Assembly (NCBI RefSeq): GCF_030012215.1
Contig: NZ_JASCXX010000018.1
Coordinates: forward strand, 52,529-116,528
Direction: 5' to 3'
DNA: 64,000 nucleotides
Origin: Anaerobaca lacustris
GTDB taxonomy: Bacteria; Planctomycetota; Phycisphaerae; Sedimentisphaerales; Anaerobacaceae
Part shown: piece by piece, positions 25,793 to 33,917 of the stretch
Numbering within the stretch: position 1 is the first letter of the stretch
Layout: the number at the start of each line of letters is the position of its first letter
Translations under genes and position numbers: made by a program
Notes under the pieces: generated by a model
What the model saw: only the letters and a program-made list of their open reading frames with translations
Told to the model about the DNA's origin: nothing
The model's database searches: none

Positions 25793-27092
25793 GACAGTGA
25801 ACGTAAACGTCCATCATGTGACCCGCGTCGAAGGGCATGGCAATATCGTCGTCAATGCCACCGACGGCAAGGTCGAGAAGGTCGAATGGCAGGTCCCCGA
25901 GGCGCCGCGCTTCTTCGAGGCGATGGTGCGGGGCCGCAGTTATGAAGACATCCAGACGATCGTCAGCCGCATCTGCGGGATCTGTTCGATCACCCACTCG
26001 CTGGCCTCCACCAAGGCCGTCGAGAACGCGATGGGCATCAAGGTCTCCGAGCAGGCCGACAAGGTCCGCATCCTGATGCACTACTCCGAGCAGTTGCAGA
26101 GCCACGTCCTGCACGTCGGCTACCTGGTCGCGCCCGATCTGTTCGGGCTGCCGTCGGTCGTGCCGCTGGCCGCCAAGGCGCCGGATGCCGTGATGGCCGT
26201 GATTCGCCTGCATCGCCTGGCGAACGAATGGTCGGATCTGATCGCCGGTCGCACCACGCACCCGGTGACGCTCACGCCGGGCGGTTTGACGAAGTTCCCG
26301 ACGGAGAAGGAGCTGCGCGAATTGCTGGAGCGGCTCAAGAACTGCGTGGCCGATTTGAAGGCGGTCGCGGAAGCGGTGCTCTCTGCGGCGAGCAACATCC
26401 CTGACTTCACACGCGAGACCGAATACGTCTCGCTCAAGCAGGACAATCCGCCGACGTACACGTTCTACCACGGCGACATCACGAGCACCGACTACGACGG
26501 TGCCGTTTCGATCCACGACTGGCAGAGCGTGGCCAACGAGTACATGAACGATCAATCGACGGCCAAGTGGACCAAGTGGCACCGCGAGTCCTATACGGTC
26601 GGCGCGCTGGCGCGGTTCAACAACAACGCTCCTCTGCTGTCACCGATGGCCAAGGATGTCGCCAAGATGTTCGGACTTGCCCAGGGCTGCTGCAATCCGT
26701 TCATGAACAGCGTCGCTCAGATCGTCGAAGCGGTACACGTGGTGGAGACCAGCATCGCGTTGATCGACGAGCTGCTGACGACGGGGCTCAAGCCGGAGAC
26801 GGTGAAGGTCTCGCCGAAGGCCGGCAAGGCCAGCGGATGCGTCGAGGCCCCACGCGGCATTCTGTTCCACCAGTACGAATTCGACCGCAAGGGCAACTGC
26901 GTCGGCGCCGATATCTGCATTCCGACGAACCAGAACCACGCCGCCATCCAGCAGGACTTCGAGAAGTTCGTGCCGGAGATCCTGGATGAGGGTGAGGACG
27001 CGGTCCGTCTGAAACTCGAGATGCTGGTGCGTTCGTACGATCCGTGTATCTCGTGCTCGACGCACATGCTGAACGTGCAGTTCGTCAGGTAG
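25785..27092 (+). CDS. hydA: Group 3b [NiFe] hydrogenase alpha (large, catalytic) subunit
   Basis: 435 residues from the ATG at 25785, with GGAG upstream inside hydD. The L1 motif RICGIC (within SRICGICSITHS, about residues 65-70) and the L2 motif DPCISCSTH near the C-terminus provide the four nickel-iron cysteines. After the L2 histidine come eight residues (MLNVQFVR), the extension that a maturation protease normally removes. The family catalyses reversible H2 oxidation/evolution with NAD(P)H, and some members reduce sulfur. Rex control suggests a sink for excess NADH. Confidence 0.94.
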   Translation: MAKTVNVNVHHVTRVEGHGNIVVNATDGKVEKVEWQVPEAPRFFEAMVRGRSYEDIQTIVSRICGICSITHSLASTKAVENAMGIKVSEQADKVRILMHYSEQLQSHVLHVGYLVAPDLFGLPSVVPLAAKAPDAVMAVIRLHRLANEWSDLIAGRTTHPVTLTPGGLTKFPTEKELRELLERLKNCVADLKAVAEAVLSAASNIPDFTRETEYVSLKQDNPPTYTFYHGDITSTDYDGAVSIHDWQSVANEYMNDQSTAKWTKWHRESYTVGALARFNNNAPLLSPMAKDVAKMFGLAQGCCNPFMNSVAQIVEAVHVVETSIALIDELLTTGLKPETVKVSPKAGKASGCVEAPRGILFHQYEFDRKGNCVGADICIPTNQNHAAIQQDFEKFVPEILDEGEDAVRLKLEMLVRSYDPCISCSTHMLNVQFVR

Positions 27093-27101
27093 CTCGAGGC
27101 G

Positions 27102-27572
27102 ATGCGAAAGCCGACAGTGGTGCTCGGTCTCGGCAATCCTCTGATGGCCGACGAAGGGATTGGGATTGATCTGGTCGAGCGGCTTGCACAGGAGGCCGGG
27201 CGGTACCCGACGGTCGAATTCATCGACGCGGGCACCGGCGGCATGTCGGTGCTCCATCGAATCGAGGGGCGCAGCAAGGCCATCTTGATCGACTGTGCGT
27301 ATATGGGTGAAGCGCCGGGGACGATCCGGCGTTTCACACCCGACGAGGTCCGCAGCACGAAGGTCCTTGCCCACCAGTCGCTCCACGAGGCGGACCTCTT
27401 GCGGGTCCTGACGCTGGCCGAGCAGTTGGGCCAGTCGCCGGGACAGGTTGTCATTTTTGGCATTCAGCCACAGGTTGTCGAGGTCCGGCAGGGCTTGAGC
27501 GGCGTTCTGTTCCGCAGGGTCGAACACTATCTTGCCGAGATCCGATCCGAACTTGAGAAAAGTGCAGGCTGA
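27102..27572 (+). CDS. Hydrogenase maturation protease
   Basis: 156 residues, the usual size. HyaD/HycI/HoxW family signature VVLGLGNPLMADEGIGIDLVERL with the first nickel-sensing acidic residue, FIDAGTGGMSVLHRI, AILIDCAYMGEAPGTIRRF with the second aspartate, and HQSLHEADLLRVL with the histidine. It trims the C-terminal tail of HydA after nickel insertion. It lies 9 bp downstream of hydA. No hyp assembly genes are in the window. Confidence 0.92.
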   Translation: MRKPTVVLGLGNPLMADEGIGIDLVERLAQEAGRYPTVEFIDAGTGGMSVLHRIEGRSKAILIDCAYMGEAPGTIRRFTPDEVRSTKVLAHQSLHEADLLRVLTLAEQLGQSPGQVVIFGIQPQVVEVRQGLSGVLFRRVEHYLAEIRSELEKSAG

Positions 27573-27596
27573 CCTGCAATGGACGAAGGAGACGAA

Positions 27597-27992
27597 ATGG
27601 GACAGGGCAGGATTCTGATTATCGACGACGATCCGGACATCACCGAAGCGATGACCGTGGTCCTCGAGAACAAGGGCTACGAGGTTCGCAGCGCCGCCGA
27701 CGGCAGCGAAGGCATGGACCGGATCAAAGAGGGCCGGCCGGACCTGATCATCCTCGATGTGATGATGCGGACCCGCCAGGAGGGTTTTGAGTTCGCACGG
27801 GAACTCAAGGGCGCTGCCGACTACAAGGACATTCCAATTCTCATGCTGACGGCGGTGAAGGACAAGACGGGGCTGGATTTCAAAGCCAATGCCGGCGATC
27901 AGGCCTGGCTGCCGGTCGAGGAGTTTCTCGACAAGCCGGTCAAGCCGAACGTGCTTCTGGAGAAGGTCCAGACCCTCCTCGCCAAGCGCTGA
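27597..27992 (+). CDS. Single-domain response regulator
   Basis: 131 residues. The ATG at 27597 is chosen over 27579 because AAGGAG lies at 27586-27591. CheY-like receiver only: acidic pocket IIDDDPDI (residues 9-15), phospho-acceptor Asp54 in LIILDVMMRT, and the conserved Lys in TAVKDKTG and DKPVKPNVL. No output domain. A short insertion (GLDFKANAGDQAWLPVEE) between beta5 and alpha5 is seen in receivers found beside hydrogenases and electron-bifurcating enzymes. The partner kinase is not in the window. Confidence 0.88.
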   Translation: MGQGRILIIDDDPDITEAMTVVLENKGYEVRSAADGSEGMDRIKEGRPDLIILDVMMRTRQEGFEFARELKGAADYKDIPILMLTAVKDKTGLDFKANAGDQAWLPVEEFLDKPVKPNVLLEKVQTLLAKR

Positions 27993-28051
27993 AATGGCAT
28001 GGCTTCCCGGAAGGCATTTTCTGGCTGCCGGTTGCCGGCAAGGACCCAGCC

Positions 28052-28594
28052 ATGAGCCAAAGGCATTCGGCGAGACTCCTGTTGAAGGCGTACTACGAGC
28101 GACTGTACGAGCGAGTGGCGGCCGATCGGGACCGCCTGTGCGAGCGGATCGATGCCCTGCTGCCGGCCGAGATCGACCGGCAGGGGTTTGGACCGATGGA
28201 CCGCCACAAGGTGCAGGCCTACCGTGAGGCCTGTCTGGCGTTCATCGATGAGCGGATCGAGATGTACAATCCGATCGGCATCCAGTATACGTTCGACCGC
28301 TCGACGAGCCGGATGGCGGGCGATCTGGAATTCCAGATCAACTGGTATGACAGCCGCCGCGAATTCGAAGACCTTGTCGCGACGGCCCGCGCCCTCGTCG
28401 CCGACGTTCGCGACGAGATGCCGGACGAGGTGCTCTGTGAGCTTGCCGACCGGCTCATCGGCCGGGCGGGGGCCTTTCCCGATGCGAGTATCATCGCCGG
28501 GTACGGCGCCGGGCCCAGCCTTCAGAAATTGCCCGATTACATCGTAGCCTCTGCGATCGAGTACATCGTATGCGCGCGAGGTACGACCGACTGA
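28052..28594 (+). CDS. Conserved hypothetical protein, unknown function
   Basis: 180 residues, soluble, mostly predicted alpha-helical and strongly charged, without signal peptide or metal motif. Notable segments: RLLLKAYYERLYERVAADRD, a motif-like IGIQYTFDRSTSRMAGDLEF followed by INWYDSRREFEDLVATAR, and a C-terminal SIIAGYGAGPSLQKLP. I do not recognise the family. It sits between the response regulator and a DUF1080 gene on the same strand. Confidence 0.6.
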   Translation: MSQRHSARLLLKAYYERLYERVAADRDRLCERIDALLPAEIDRQGFGPMDRHKVQAYREACLAFIDERIEMYNPIGIQYTFDRSTSRMAGDLEFQINWYDSRREFEDLVATARALVADVRDEMPDEVLCELADRLIGRAGAFPDASIIAGYGAGPSLQKLPDYIVASAIEYIVCARGTTD

Positions 28595-28622
28595 CGTTCT
28601 ATGAGAGCCGCAGGAGAATACC

Positions 28623-29432
28623 ATGAAACGAAGACCCGGCGTGACCAAGTCGATCTGTTGCCTGTGTGCCGCGACGCTGATTGTTGCGGCGGGGGCCTAC
28701 GCGGCCGCTCAGGTCCGCAAATACGGCGTCCACGACATGAGCCGTCCGAGGCCGCCCGTGGTGACGCCGGCCGAGCGGTTCGGGCAGCCGCCTTCCGACG
28801 CCATCGTCCTGTTCGACGGCACCGATCTGTCGCAGTGGCAGAAGGGCGACGGCAGCCCGGCGACGTGGGAGATCGTCGATGACTACATGACCGTTACCAG
28901 GAAAGCGGGCAGCATTCGGACGAAGCAGTCGTTCGGCAGTTGCCAGTTGCACGTTGAGTGGCGTACGCCGGAGGGCATACCAGCCGCAGTGACCGGGCAG
29001 AACCGCAGCAACAGCGGGGTGTTCTTCATGGGCCGCTACGAGGTGCAGATCCTCGATTCCTACACCGACGACGACTACCAGACGAACAAGACGTACGCCG
29101 ACGGTCAGGCGGCCGCGATTTACGGGTCGCATCCACCGATGGTCAACGTCGCTCGCGCGCCGGGCCAATGGCAGAGCTACGACATCGCCTTTGTGCGGCC
29201 CGTCTTCGACGACGACGGCAACGTGGTGCGCAAGGCCCGTATCACCGTCTTCCACAACGGCGTCTGCGTGCACAACAACCTGGAGATCGAAGGGACCACC
29301 TCGCACAAGACCAAGGCCCGATACACCCCGCACGGCGACGGCCCGATCGGCCTGCAGGACCACGGCAACCCGATCAGCTTCCGCAACATCTGGATTCGCG
29401 AACTGCCCGAGCAGCCCTACCTGATCGAATAG
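28623..29432 (+). CDS. DUF1080 (3-keto-disaccharide/glycoside hydrolase-like) secreted protein
   Basis: 269 residues with an N-terminal signal peptide (SICCLCAATLIVAAGAYAAAQ). The DUF1080 domain fills about residues 50-265 with the usual phrases AIVLFDGTDLSQWQKGDGSPATWEIVDDYM, FGSCQLHVEWRTP, NSGVFFMGRYEVQILDS, APGQWQSYDIAFVRP and IGLQDHGNPISFRNIWIREL. The fold is a concanavalin-like jelly roll. Members have been linked to cleavage of 3-keto-glycosides. Likely periplasmic; substrate not predictable. Confidence 0.88.
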   Translation: MKRRPGVTKSICCLCAATLIVAAGAYAAAQVRKYGVHDMSRPRPPVVTPAERFGQPPSDAIVLFDGTDLSQWQKGDGSPATWEIVDDYMTVTRKAGSIRTKQSFGSCQLHVEWRTPEGIPAAVTGQNRSNSGVFFMGRYEVQILDSYTDDDYQTNKTYADGQAAAIYGSHPPMVNVARAPGQWQSYDIAFVRPVFDDDGNVVRKARITVFHNGVCVHNNLEIEGTTSHKTKARYTPHGDGPIGLQDHGNPISFRNIWIRELPEQPYLIE

Positions 29433-29532
29433 GCTGAGCACGGACAAGGTTGCCTGAAATCGTCGTTTGGTCGGAATCCTCCCGGCTTGGTGGGCCTCTT
29501 GGGTTTTTTTGCCGGGGATCTGCCCATTTGAC

Positions 29533-29561
29533 TTGACATCGATCCGCACAGGGCGTATTCG
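29533..29561 (+). promoter_or_regulatory. Promoter of the nucleotide cassette
   Basis: A perfect TTGACA (29533-29538), a 17-bp spacer and TATTCG (29556-29561). The predicted start of transcription (about 29568) lies after the TTG at 29562, which rules that codon out as the translation start and supports the GTG at 29616. A T7 run at about 29503-29509 may mark weak termination of the DUF1080 transcript just before it. Confidence 0.5.
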
Positions 29562-29615
29562 TTGAATGGCGTTGCAGAATTCCGCAATCATATTGGACTC
29601 CGCTCGGGGAATGCT

Positions 29616-30287
29616 GTGGACAGAGGTGTGTACAAGATCTATTGCGCCGGCCCCCTTTTCAACCCGAAGGAACGAGAGGAAATGGGGCAGATCGCCTCGA
29701 CTCTTGAAGACGCGGGCTATTCCGTCTTTTTGCCGCAAAGGGACGGGCTGGAATTTGCCGAGCTCTTTCCTTGGTTTCAGCAAAAAGGCATTCCTGCTGC
29801 GGAGGCGCAGAGGATCCTCAATATGGCGATTTTCTCGCTCGACGTGTTCCAGATTATGGATAGCCAAGGCCTTGTGCTCAATATGAATGGACGCGTGCCT
29901 GATGAGGGAGCGATGGTGGAAGCCGGGATTGCGTGGGCCCACAACAAGGCCGTTGTTATATTCCGGAGTGACAGACGATCTCTAATCGAGGGCAACTGCA
30001 ATCCCTTAGTTCTTGGGCTCTCCGATTTCTCCTGTATCGACAGTTACGATGGCATTCCAGGTGCATTCGAGACGAAGTTTGCCATCATGGCGGAGCATAA
30101 CCTGTTGGCGCGTGCTCATGGTTTCGAGGCCGCGACCGCGAGCGGAAGAGAGATTAGCAGTTACTTGGCGTCCGAAAGGTCACGGGGGGACATTGCCGAG
30201 TTATTGATTGATCTTTTCAAGGAGAGGATATGCCAGGTTTTCGAAGATGTGAAAGGGAGTTGTTCCCAAGCAGACATGCAACCATAG
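29616..30287 (+). CDS. Nucleoside 2-deoxyribosyltransferase-like protein
   Basis: 223 residues from the GTG at 29616, with GGGGAA just upstream. NDT fold motifs: YKIYCAGPLFNPKEREEM (the AGPLF nucleoside-binding loop), a D-centred middle segment (LDVFQIMDSQGLVLNMNG), and GRVPDEGAMVEAGIAWAHNK, where the glutamate of the VEAG motif matches the catalytic nucleophile of NDTs; RSDRRSLIEGN follows. The family exchanges or hydrolyses the base of deoxynucleosides/nucleotides. Base composition is lower in GC than the neighbours (29/60 at 29821-29880). It overlaps the dGTPase-like gene by 58 bp. Confidence 0.8.
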   Translation: MDRGVYKIYCAGPLFNPKEREEMGQIASTLEDAGYSVFLPQRDGLEFAELFPWFQQKGIPAAEAQRILNMAIFSLDVFQIMDSQGLVLNMNGRVPDEGAMVEAGIAWAHNKAVVIFRSDRRSLIEGNCNPLVLGLSDFSCIDSYDGIPGAFETKFAIMAEHNLLARAHGFEAATASGREISSYLASERSRGDIAELLIDLFKERICQVFEDVKGSCSQADMQP

Positions 30288-31414
30288 TCACTCGCGGCAG
30301 GCGAACGCCTCAGCACCCCGATGACTTCCGCACGGAATTTCAGCGGGATGTGCATAGGATCATCTACTCGCAGTCATTCCGGCGGTTGCGCCACAAAGCA
30401 CAGGTCTTCTATTTCCCTCAGAACGACCATATCAGCACGCGGATGGACCATGTAAGGTTTGTCGCGTCGGCCGCTCGGACTGTCGCCCGGTGCCTTGGCC
30501 TGAACGAAGACCTGGCGGAGGCCATAGGCCTCGCCCATGATATTGGTCATGCCCCTTTCGGCCATCAAGGAGAGGATTTCCTTACGGAGATCATAAGGAT
30601 GAATCCTCCGCTTGAGGCGAAGATACCAGCGTTTTCACATGAGGTGTATGGCCTGCGGGTGGTCGATCACATCGCCAAGCGAGACAGCGAGAAGCCTGGA
30701 CTGAACCTTACCTGGGAAGTGCGAGACGGCATCATCTCGCACTGCGGAGAAGACTACAAGGCCTACAAGATTGCCCCTGGATCGATCCACAAGGACTTGG
30801 AGAATATCAAATCTCGGGCTGAAGCAGGCAATCCTGCGACGCTTGAAGGGTGTATTGTCCGCCTGATTGACAAGATCGCTTATGCGGGCAAGGACATCGA
30901 GGACGCGATGGAGGCTGGAATCATCAAGAGGGAGGATGTACCCGATAGGTTCCGCAATGAGCTTGGCACCACCAACGGCCAGATAATAGGGAAGTTCATT
31001 GAGGATATGATCCGAAACAGCAATGGCAGAGACTACATCTGTATCTCTGCTGAGTTGGGGGACTTGCTCCGCGATCTCATCCAGTATAATCGTGACCACA
31101 TCTACAAGAGTCCTGAGGCCGAAGGATACCAAACTCAAGCGAGCAAGGGTATCAAGCACCTGTTCTACGACCTTTCAACGGAGCTCAGGAGCAGAGACCG
31201 TTTCCGCGACAGCCACAATCCTGATCCATATGAGAACGATTCAGTTCCGCCCGTGTACAGGTTCCTGCGGGACTTCATCAGCAAGGACATGAAAGACGTG
31301 TATCCTTCTGGGGACCCTGACGAGTTGATCGTCCTCGACTTCATAGCCGGCATGACGGATAGTTTCGCAATTCGTTCTGTATCCGATGTTTTCATTCCCA
31401 AGATGACAGTGTGA
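30230..31414 (+). CDS. HD-domain deoxynucleoside triphosphate triphosphohydrolase (dGTPase family)
   Basis: 394 residues. The ATG at 30230 is fixed by AAGGAGAGG directly upstream, inside the previous gene. dGTPase family marks: DFRTEFQRDVHRIIYSQSFRRLRHKAQVF, the metal site RMDHVRFVASAARTVAR plus AHDIGHAPFGHQGEDFL, and the distal aspartate in VRLIDKIAYAGKDIEDAM. The enzyme splits dNTPs (typically dGTP) into deoxynucleoside and triphosphate. Low GC (29/60 at 31081-31140) and tight coupling to the NDT-like gene suggest a transferred two-gene unit. Confidence 0.88.
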   Translation: MPGFRRCERELFPSRHATIVTRGRRTPQHPDDFRTEFQRDVHRIIYSQSFRRLRHKAQVFYFPQNDHISTRMDHVRFVASAARTVARCLGLNEDLAEAIGLAHDIGHAPFGHQGEDFLTEIIRMNPPLEAKIPAFSHEVYGLRVVDHIAKRDSEKPGLNLTWEVRDGIISHCGEDYKAYKIAPGSIHKDLENIKSRAEAGNPATLEGCIVRLIDKIAYAGKDIEDAMEAGIIKREDVPDRFRNELGTTNGQIIGKFIEDMIRNSNGRDYICISAELGDLLRDLIQYNRDHIYKSPEAEGYQTQASKGIKHLFYDLSTELRSRDRFRDSHNPDPYENDSVPPVYRFLRDFISKDMKDVYPSGDPDELIVLDFIAGMTDSFAIRSVSDVFIPKMTV

Positions 31415-31432
31415 CCGATCCAATTTGATCGG
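31415..31432. repeat. Perfect hairpin filling the gap between convergent genes
   Basis: CCGATCCAATTTGATCGG has 6-bp arms and occupies the whole 18-bp space between the dGTPase-like stop and the LarA-like stop. There is no T-run, so it is not a classical terminator; it may stabilise the 3' ends. Confidence 0.5.
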
Positions 31433-32698
31433 CTACTGAAAGCGGGCGCGAGTGGACCAGAGGCCGAGGCCGGGGTTGGCGATGTAGAAGACCTCTTCGC
31501 CGGCGACGGTGTTGAAGCCGTTTCTGAGTTTCTTCGGGTCGTACCGGGTTATCATCTCCGCCAGGTCGGCGTATTGAAAGTTGATGCTCTCGATCTGCTG
31601 TCTCGTCAGATGGCCCGGGCAGTAGGTGACGCGGAAGCGGCCCTCGGTCGAGCCGTGGATCAGGTGCGCGGCGGCGCTGAGGTTGGCCCGCAGGTCCTCG
31701 TTTTCATCGACCAATTGGAGCACCTTGTCGGTGCCGACGTAGCCGTACTTGCGGATCAGCGCATCGATCTGCTTGTCCTCGCCGAACTCGCGCAGGCCCG
31801 GCGCCAGGACGATCAGCTCGCCCCCGTCGGCCATCGCCATCCGCGTGCGGTAGATGCTCTTGTTGCCCAGCCATGTGCTCTTGAACTCTTCCGGTTCGAG
31901 ATAGACGACCACTTTCTTGAGCGGCTCGTCGAGCATTTCGAAGTTGACCTTCAATGACAGATCGGCCGCGAGGTGGAAGCACTCGATGTCGTCGCCGACG
32001 AACAGGCCCCGGGTGACGAGGCCGTTTTTGCTCGGGCCGACCACCGTGTGCACGTACACGACCGGCAGGTCGCGGCCGAAGTGATCGGAGGCGTAGTTCA
32101 ACACCCGGCGAACGGGCGTGTCGGCCCGGCCCATCATCCGCTCCATCCCGTAGACGGCGCCGAGGTAATGGCTCTTGTTGATCCCTTCGACCCCGCCGGT
32201 GCCGACGAAGACGTTCTTGTTGTAGTTGGCCATGCCCACCACTTCGTGCGGCACGACCTGTCCGATCGACAGGATCAGGTCGAACCCGCCCTCGACCAGC
32301 AGCCTGTCCACCTGGGCCGGCCATGGGAAATCCAGCCTGCCTTCGCTGACCTCTTTGACGAACTCGCCCGGCACCTCGCCCAGCGTCGCGAGCCCTCCGC
32401 GCCAGTCGTGCTCGCGGAAAAGCCCGACCGGGACGTCGCCGAACATCCGCCGGATCTCCGGCTCGGTCATCGCGAAATGCGTCCCCACCGCCGGCAGGAT
32501 GTCCGTCAGCGTTTGGCCGTAGTATTGCCACGCGCAGCGAGTCAATTCGCCGGCCCGCGAGTAGAACCGCGTGATGTCCGGCGGCAAGGCGAGGACCTTG
32601 CGTCTCTTGCCCAGCCTTTCGAGCGCCTCGATGAGGCCTTGCCTAAGGTCTTCAGTGCTGAGACGGTCGTTTTCCTTGCCGCGACGGTAGTAGAGCAT
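31433..32698 (-). CDS. LarA-like nickel-pincer racemase/epimerase (DUF2088 family)
   Basis: 421 residues from the ATG at 32698, with AGGAA upstream. The LarA N-terminal domain has LALPPDITRFYSRAGELTRCAW and the TLTDILPAVGTHFAMTEPEI segment that supplies a catalytic histidine. The central GTGGVEGINKSHYLGAVYG contains the lysine/histidine pair near where the nickel-pincer cofactor is held. The known member racemises lactate; homologues act on other 2-hydroxyacids. The cofactor genes larB, larC and larE are not nearby. A stem-loop lies in its leader. Confidence 0.85.
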   Translation of the reverse strand: MLYYRRGKENDRLSTEDLRQGLIEALERLGKRRKVLALPPDITRFYSRAGELTRCAWQYYGQTLTDILPAVGTHFAMTEPEIRRMFGDVPVGLFREHDWRGGLATLGEVPGEFVKEVSEGRLDFPWPAQVDRLLVEGGFDLILSIGQVVPHEVVGMANYNKNVFVGTGGVEGINKSHYLGAVYGMERMMGRADTPVRRVLNYASDHFGRDLPVVYVHTVVGPSKNGLVTRGLFVGDDIECFHLAADLSLKVNFEMLDEPLKKVVVYLEPEEFKSTWLGNKSIYRTRMAMADGGELIVLAPGLREFGEDKQIDALIRKYGYVGTDKVLQLVDENEDLRANLSAAAHLIHGSTEGRFRVTYCPGHLTRQQIESINFQYADLAEMITRYDPKKLRNGFNTVAGEEVFYIANPGLGLWSTRARFQ

Positions 32699-32774
32699 GG
32701 CGTTTCCTGTACTTGCCACGATGTAGCTTCGTGTCCGGGCGCGATGGGGCGGAACAGCGCGCCGTTGACTCTGG

Positions 32775-32797
32775 CCGCCTCCAAGCGGTGGAGGCGG
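32775..32797 (-). other. Stem-loop upstream of the LarA-like gene
   Basis: Perfect 8-bp arms, CCGCCTCC (32775-32782) and GGAGGCGG (32790-32797), with a 7-nt loop, about 77 bp upstream of the LarA-like start. The 358-bp divergent gap 32699-33056 shows no gene and no convincing promoter on either strand. Confidence 0.3.
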
Positions 32798-33056
32798 TCG
32801 CCGATTATCAGGGCATGGTTATCATGGTACTTGCCTTTCGTGGCGTGTGCAAGCTGTCGGACCTTCGTGCGCATCTCTTGGCCCGCCATGACCGCTACGC
32901 ATCCGGTGATTGCGTGTTCGGCTCACTCCCGGTCGAGGCCGGTGGAGGCCAGGTTACCCAAAAAGTCGCGACCCTCCCGATTTGGCGTGGATTGCGATCG
33001 GCCCGTCCGGTATCCTATGCCCGGGATGTTGCCAACCCATTGGATGGGGCAGATGG

Positions 33057-33917
33057 ATGAACGAATTGCTGCTGAGAATTGAGGCCCTGTGCGTCGAGGT
33101 CGATTCGTCGATCCTCGTCGGGGCCGGCGCGGGTATGGCGGTGGTCGGGCTGTTCCTCTGGCTGGGCGGGGCTCGCTATAGCACCATCGTCGTAGGCCTG
33201 CTGGGGGCGGCCGTCGGGGCCCTCATCGGCATGCTCGTCGGCCAGCGGCTCGGTCTCGCTCCGTTTGTCAGCATGGCCGCCGGCGCGGTCGTCCTGAGCG
33301 TCCTGTCCATTCTGGCACGGAACGTGCTGGTCATCGTGTTGGCGACGGTGATCTTCGCGCTGCTGGCCGCGACCGTGTACACCACGGTCGTTCTGGACCA
33401 TCAGCCGGTGCAGGAGACGACGACCCAGGACACCGCGACGCGCGACAGTCTTGCGGCGCAGGAGCCGCCGCGATTCGTCTACCAGTCGTTCAGCCGCATG
33501 GACCCGAACACCCGACAGGCCTACATCGACGGGCTCAGTGCCCCCGAAGAGGGCTTTCAGAGCCGGATGAAGGCCGTGCTGGAGGACTTGTGGGAGGCGC
33601 TCGGCCCGCACAAATGGTATCTGATTGGGGCAATCCTCATCGGCGGCGTCGGCGGCTTCCTTCTGATCTGGTTCATCAAGAACGTCGTTCTGCCGCTGTG
33701 CTACAGCGTGGTCGGTGCGACAGGCGCGCTGCTCGGCGTCCAAGTGCTCCTGCTGGGTCTGGGCGCTCGTGTTGCGTCCGATCTGTCGTCACGACCATGG
33801 ATCGTCCCGGCGGCGTTCGGCTCGATGACTTTCATCGGATGGGTTCGCCAGCTTCTGGCCGGCCGCAGGCGTCACGCAGCGGCCGAAGAAGCTCCGAAGG
33901 AAGCCAAACACGATTAG
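33057..33917 (+). CDS. Multi-spanning membrane protein, unknown function
   Basis: 286 residues from the ATG at 33057. Predicted helices lie at about 20-36, 43-62, 67-82, 86-108, then after a soluble loop of about 70 residues (QPVQETTTQDTATRDS through ALGPHKW) at 182-203, 206-228 and 240-256. Glycine-rich helices (VVGLLGAAVGALIGMLVG) resemble DUF4203/TMEM198-like domains. The C-terminus is basic and charged. No enzymatic motif is visible. It converges with the next gene (4-bp overlap of stops). Confidence 0.65.
   Translation: MNELLLRIEALCVEVDSSILVGAGAGMAVVGLFLWLGGARYSTIVVGLLGAAVGALIGMLVGQRLGLAPFVSMAAGAVVLSVLSILARNVLVIVLATVIFALLAATVYTTVVLDHQPVQETTTQDTATRDSLAAQEPPRFVYQSFSRMDPNTRQAYIDGLSAPEEGFQSRMKAVLEDLWEALGPHKWYLIGAILIGGVGGFLLIWFIKNVVLPLCYSVVGATGALLGVQVLLLGLGARVASDLSSRPWIVPAAFGSMTFIGWVRQLLAGRRRHAAAEEAPKEAKHD

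Noticed and set aside
29562..29615. TTG at 29562 as start of the NDT-like gene
   Set aside because: It directly abuts the predicted -10 box, so it would precede the transcription start; the GTG at 29616 has a purine-rich site and keeps the whole NDT fold.
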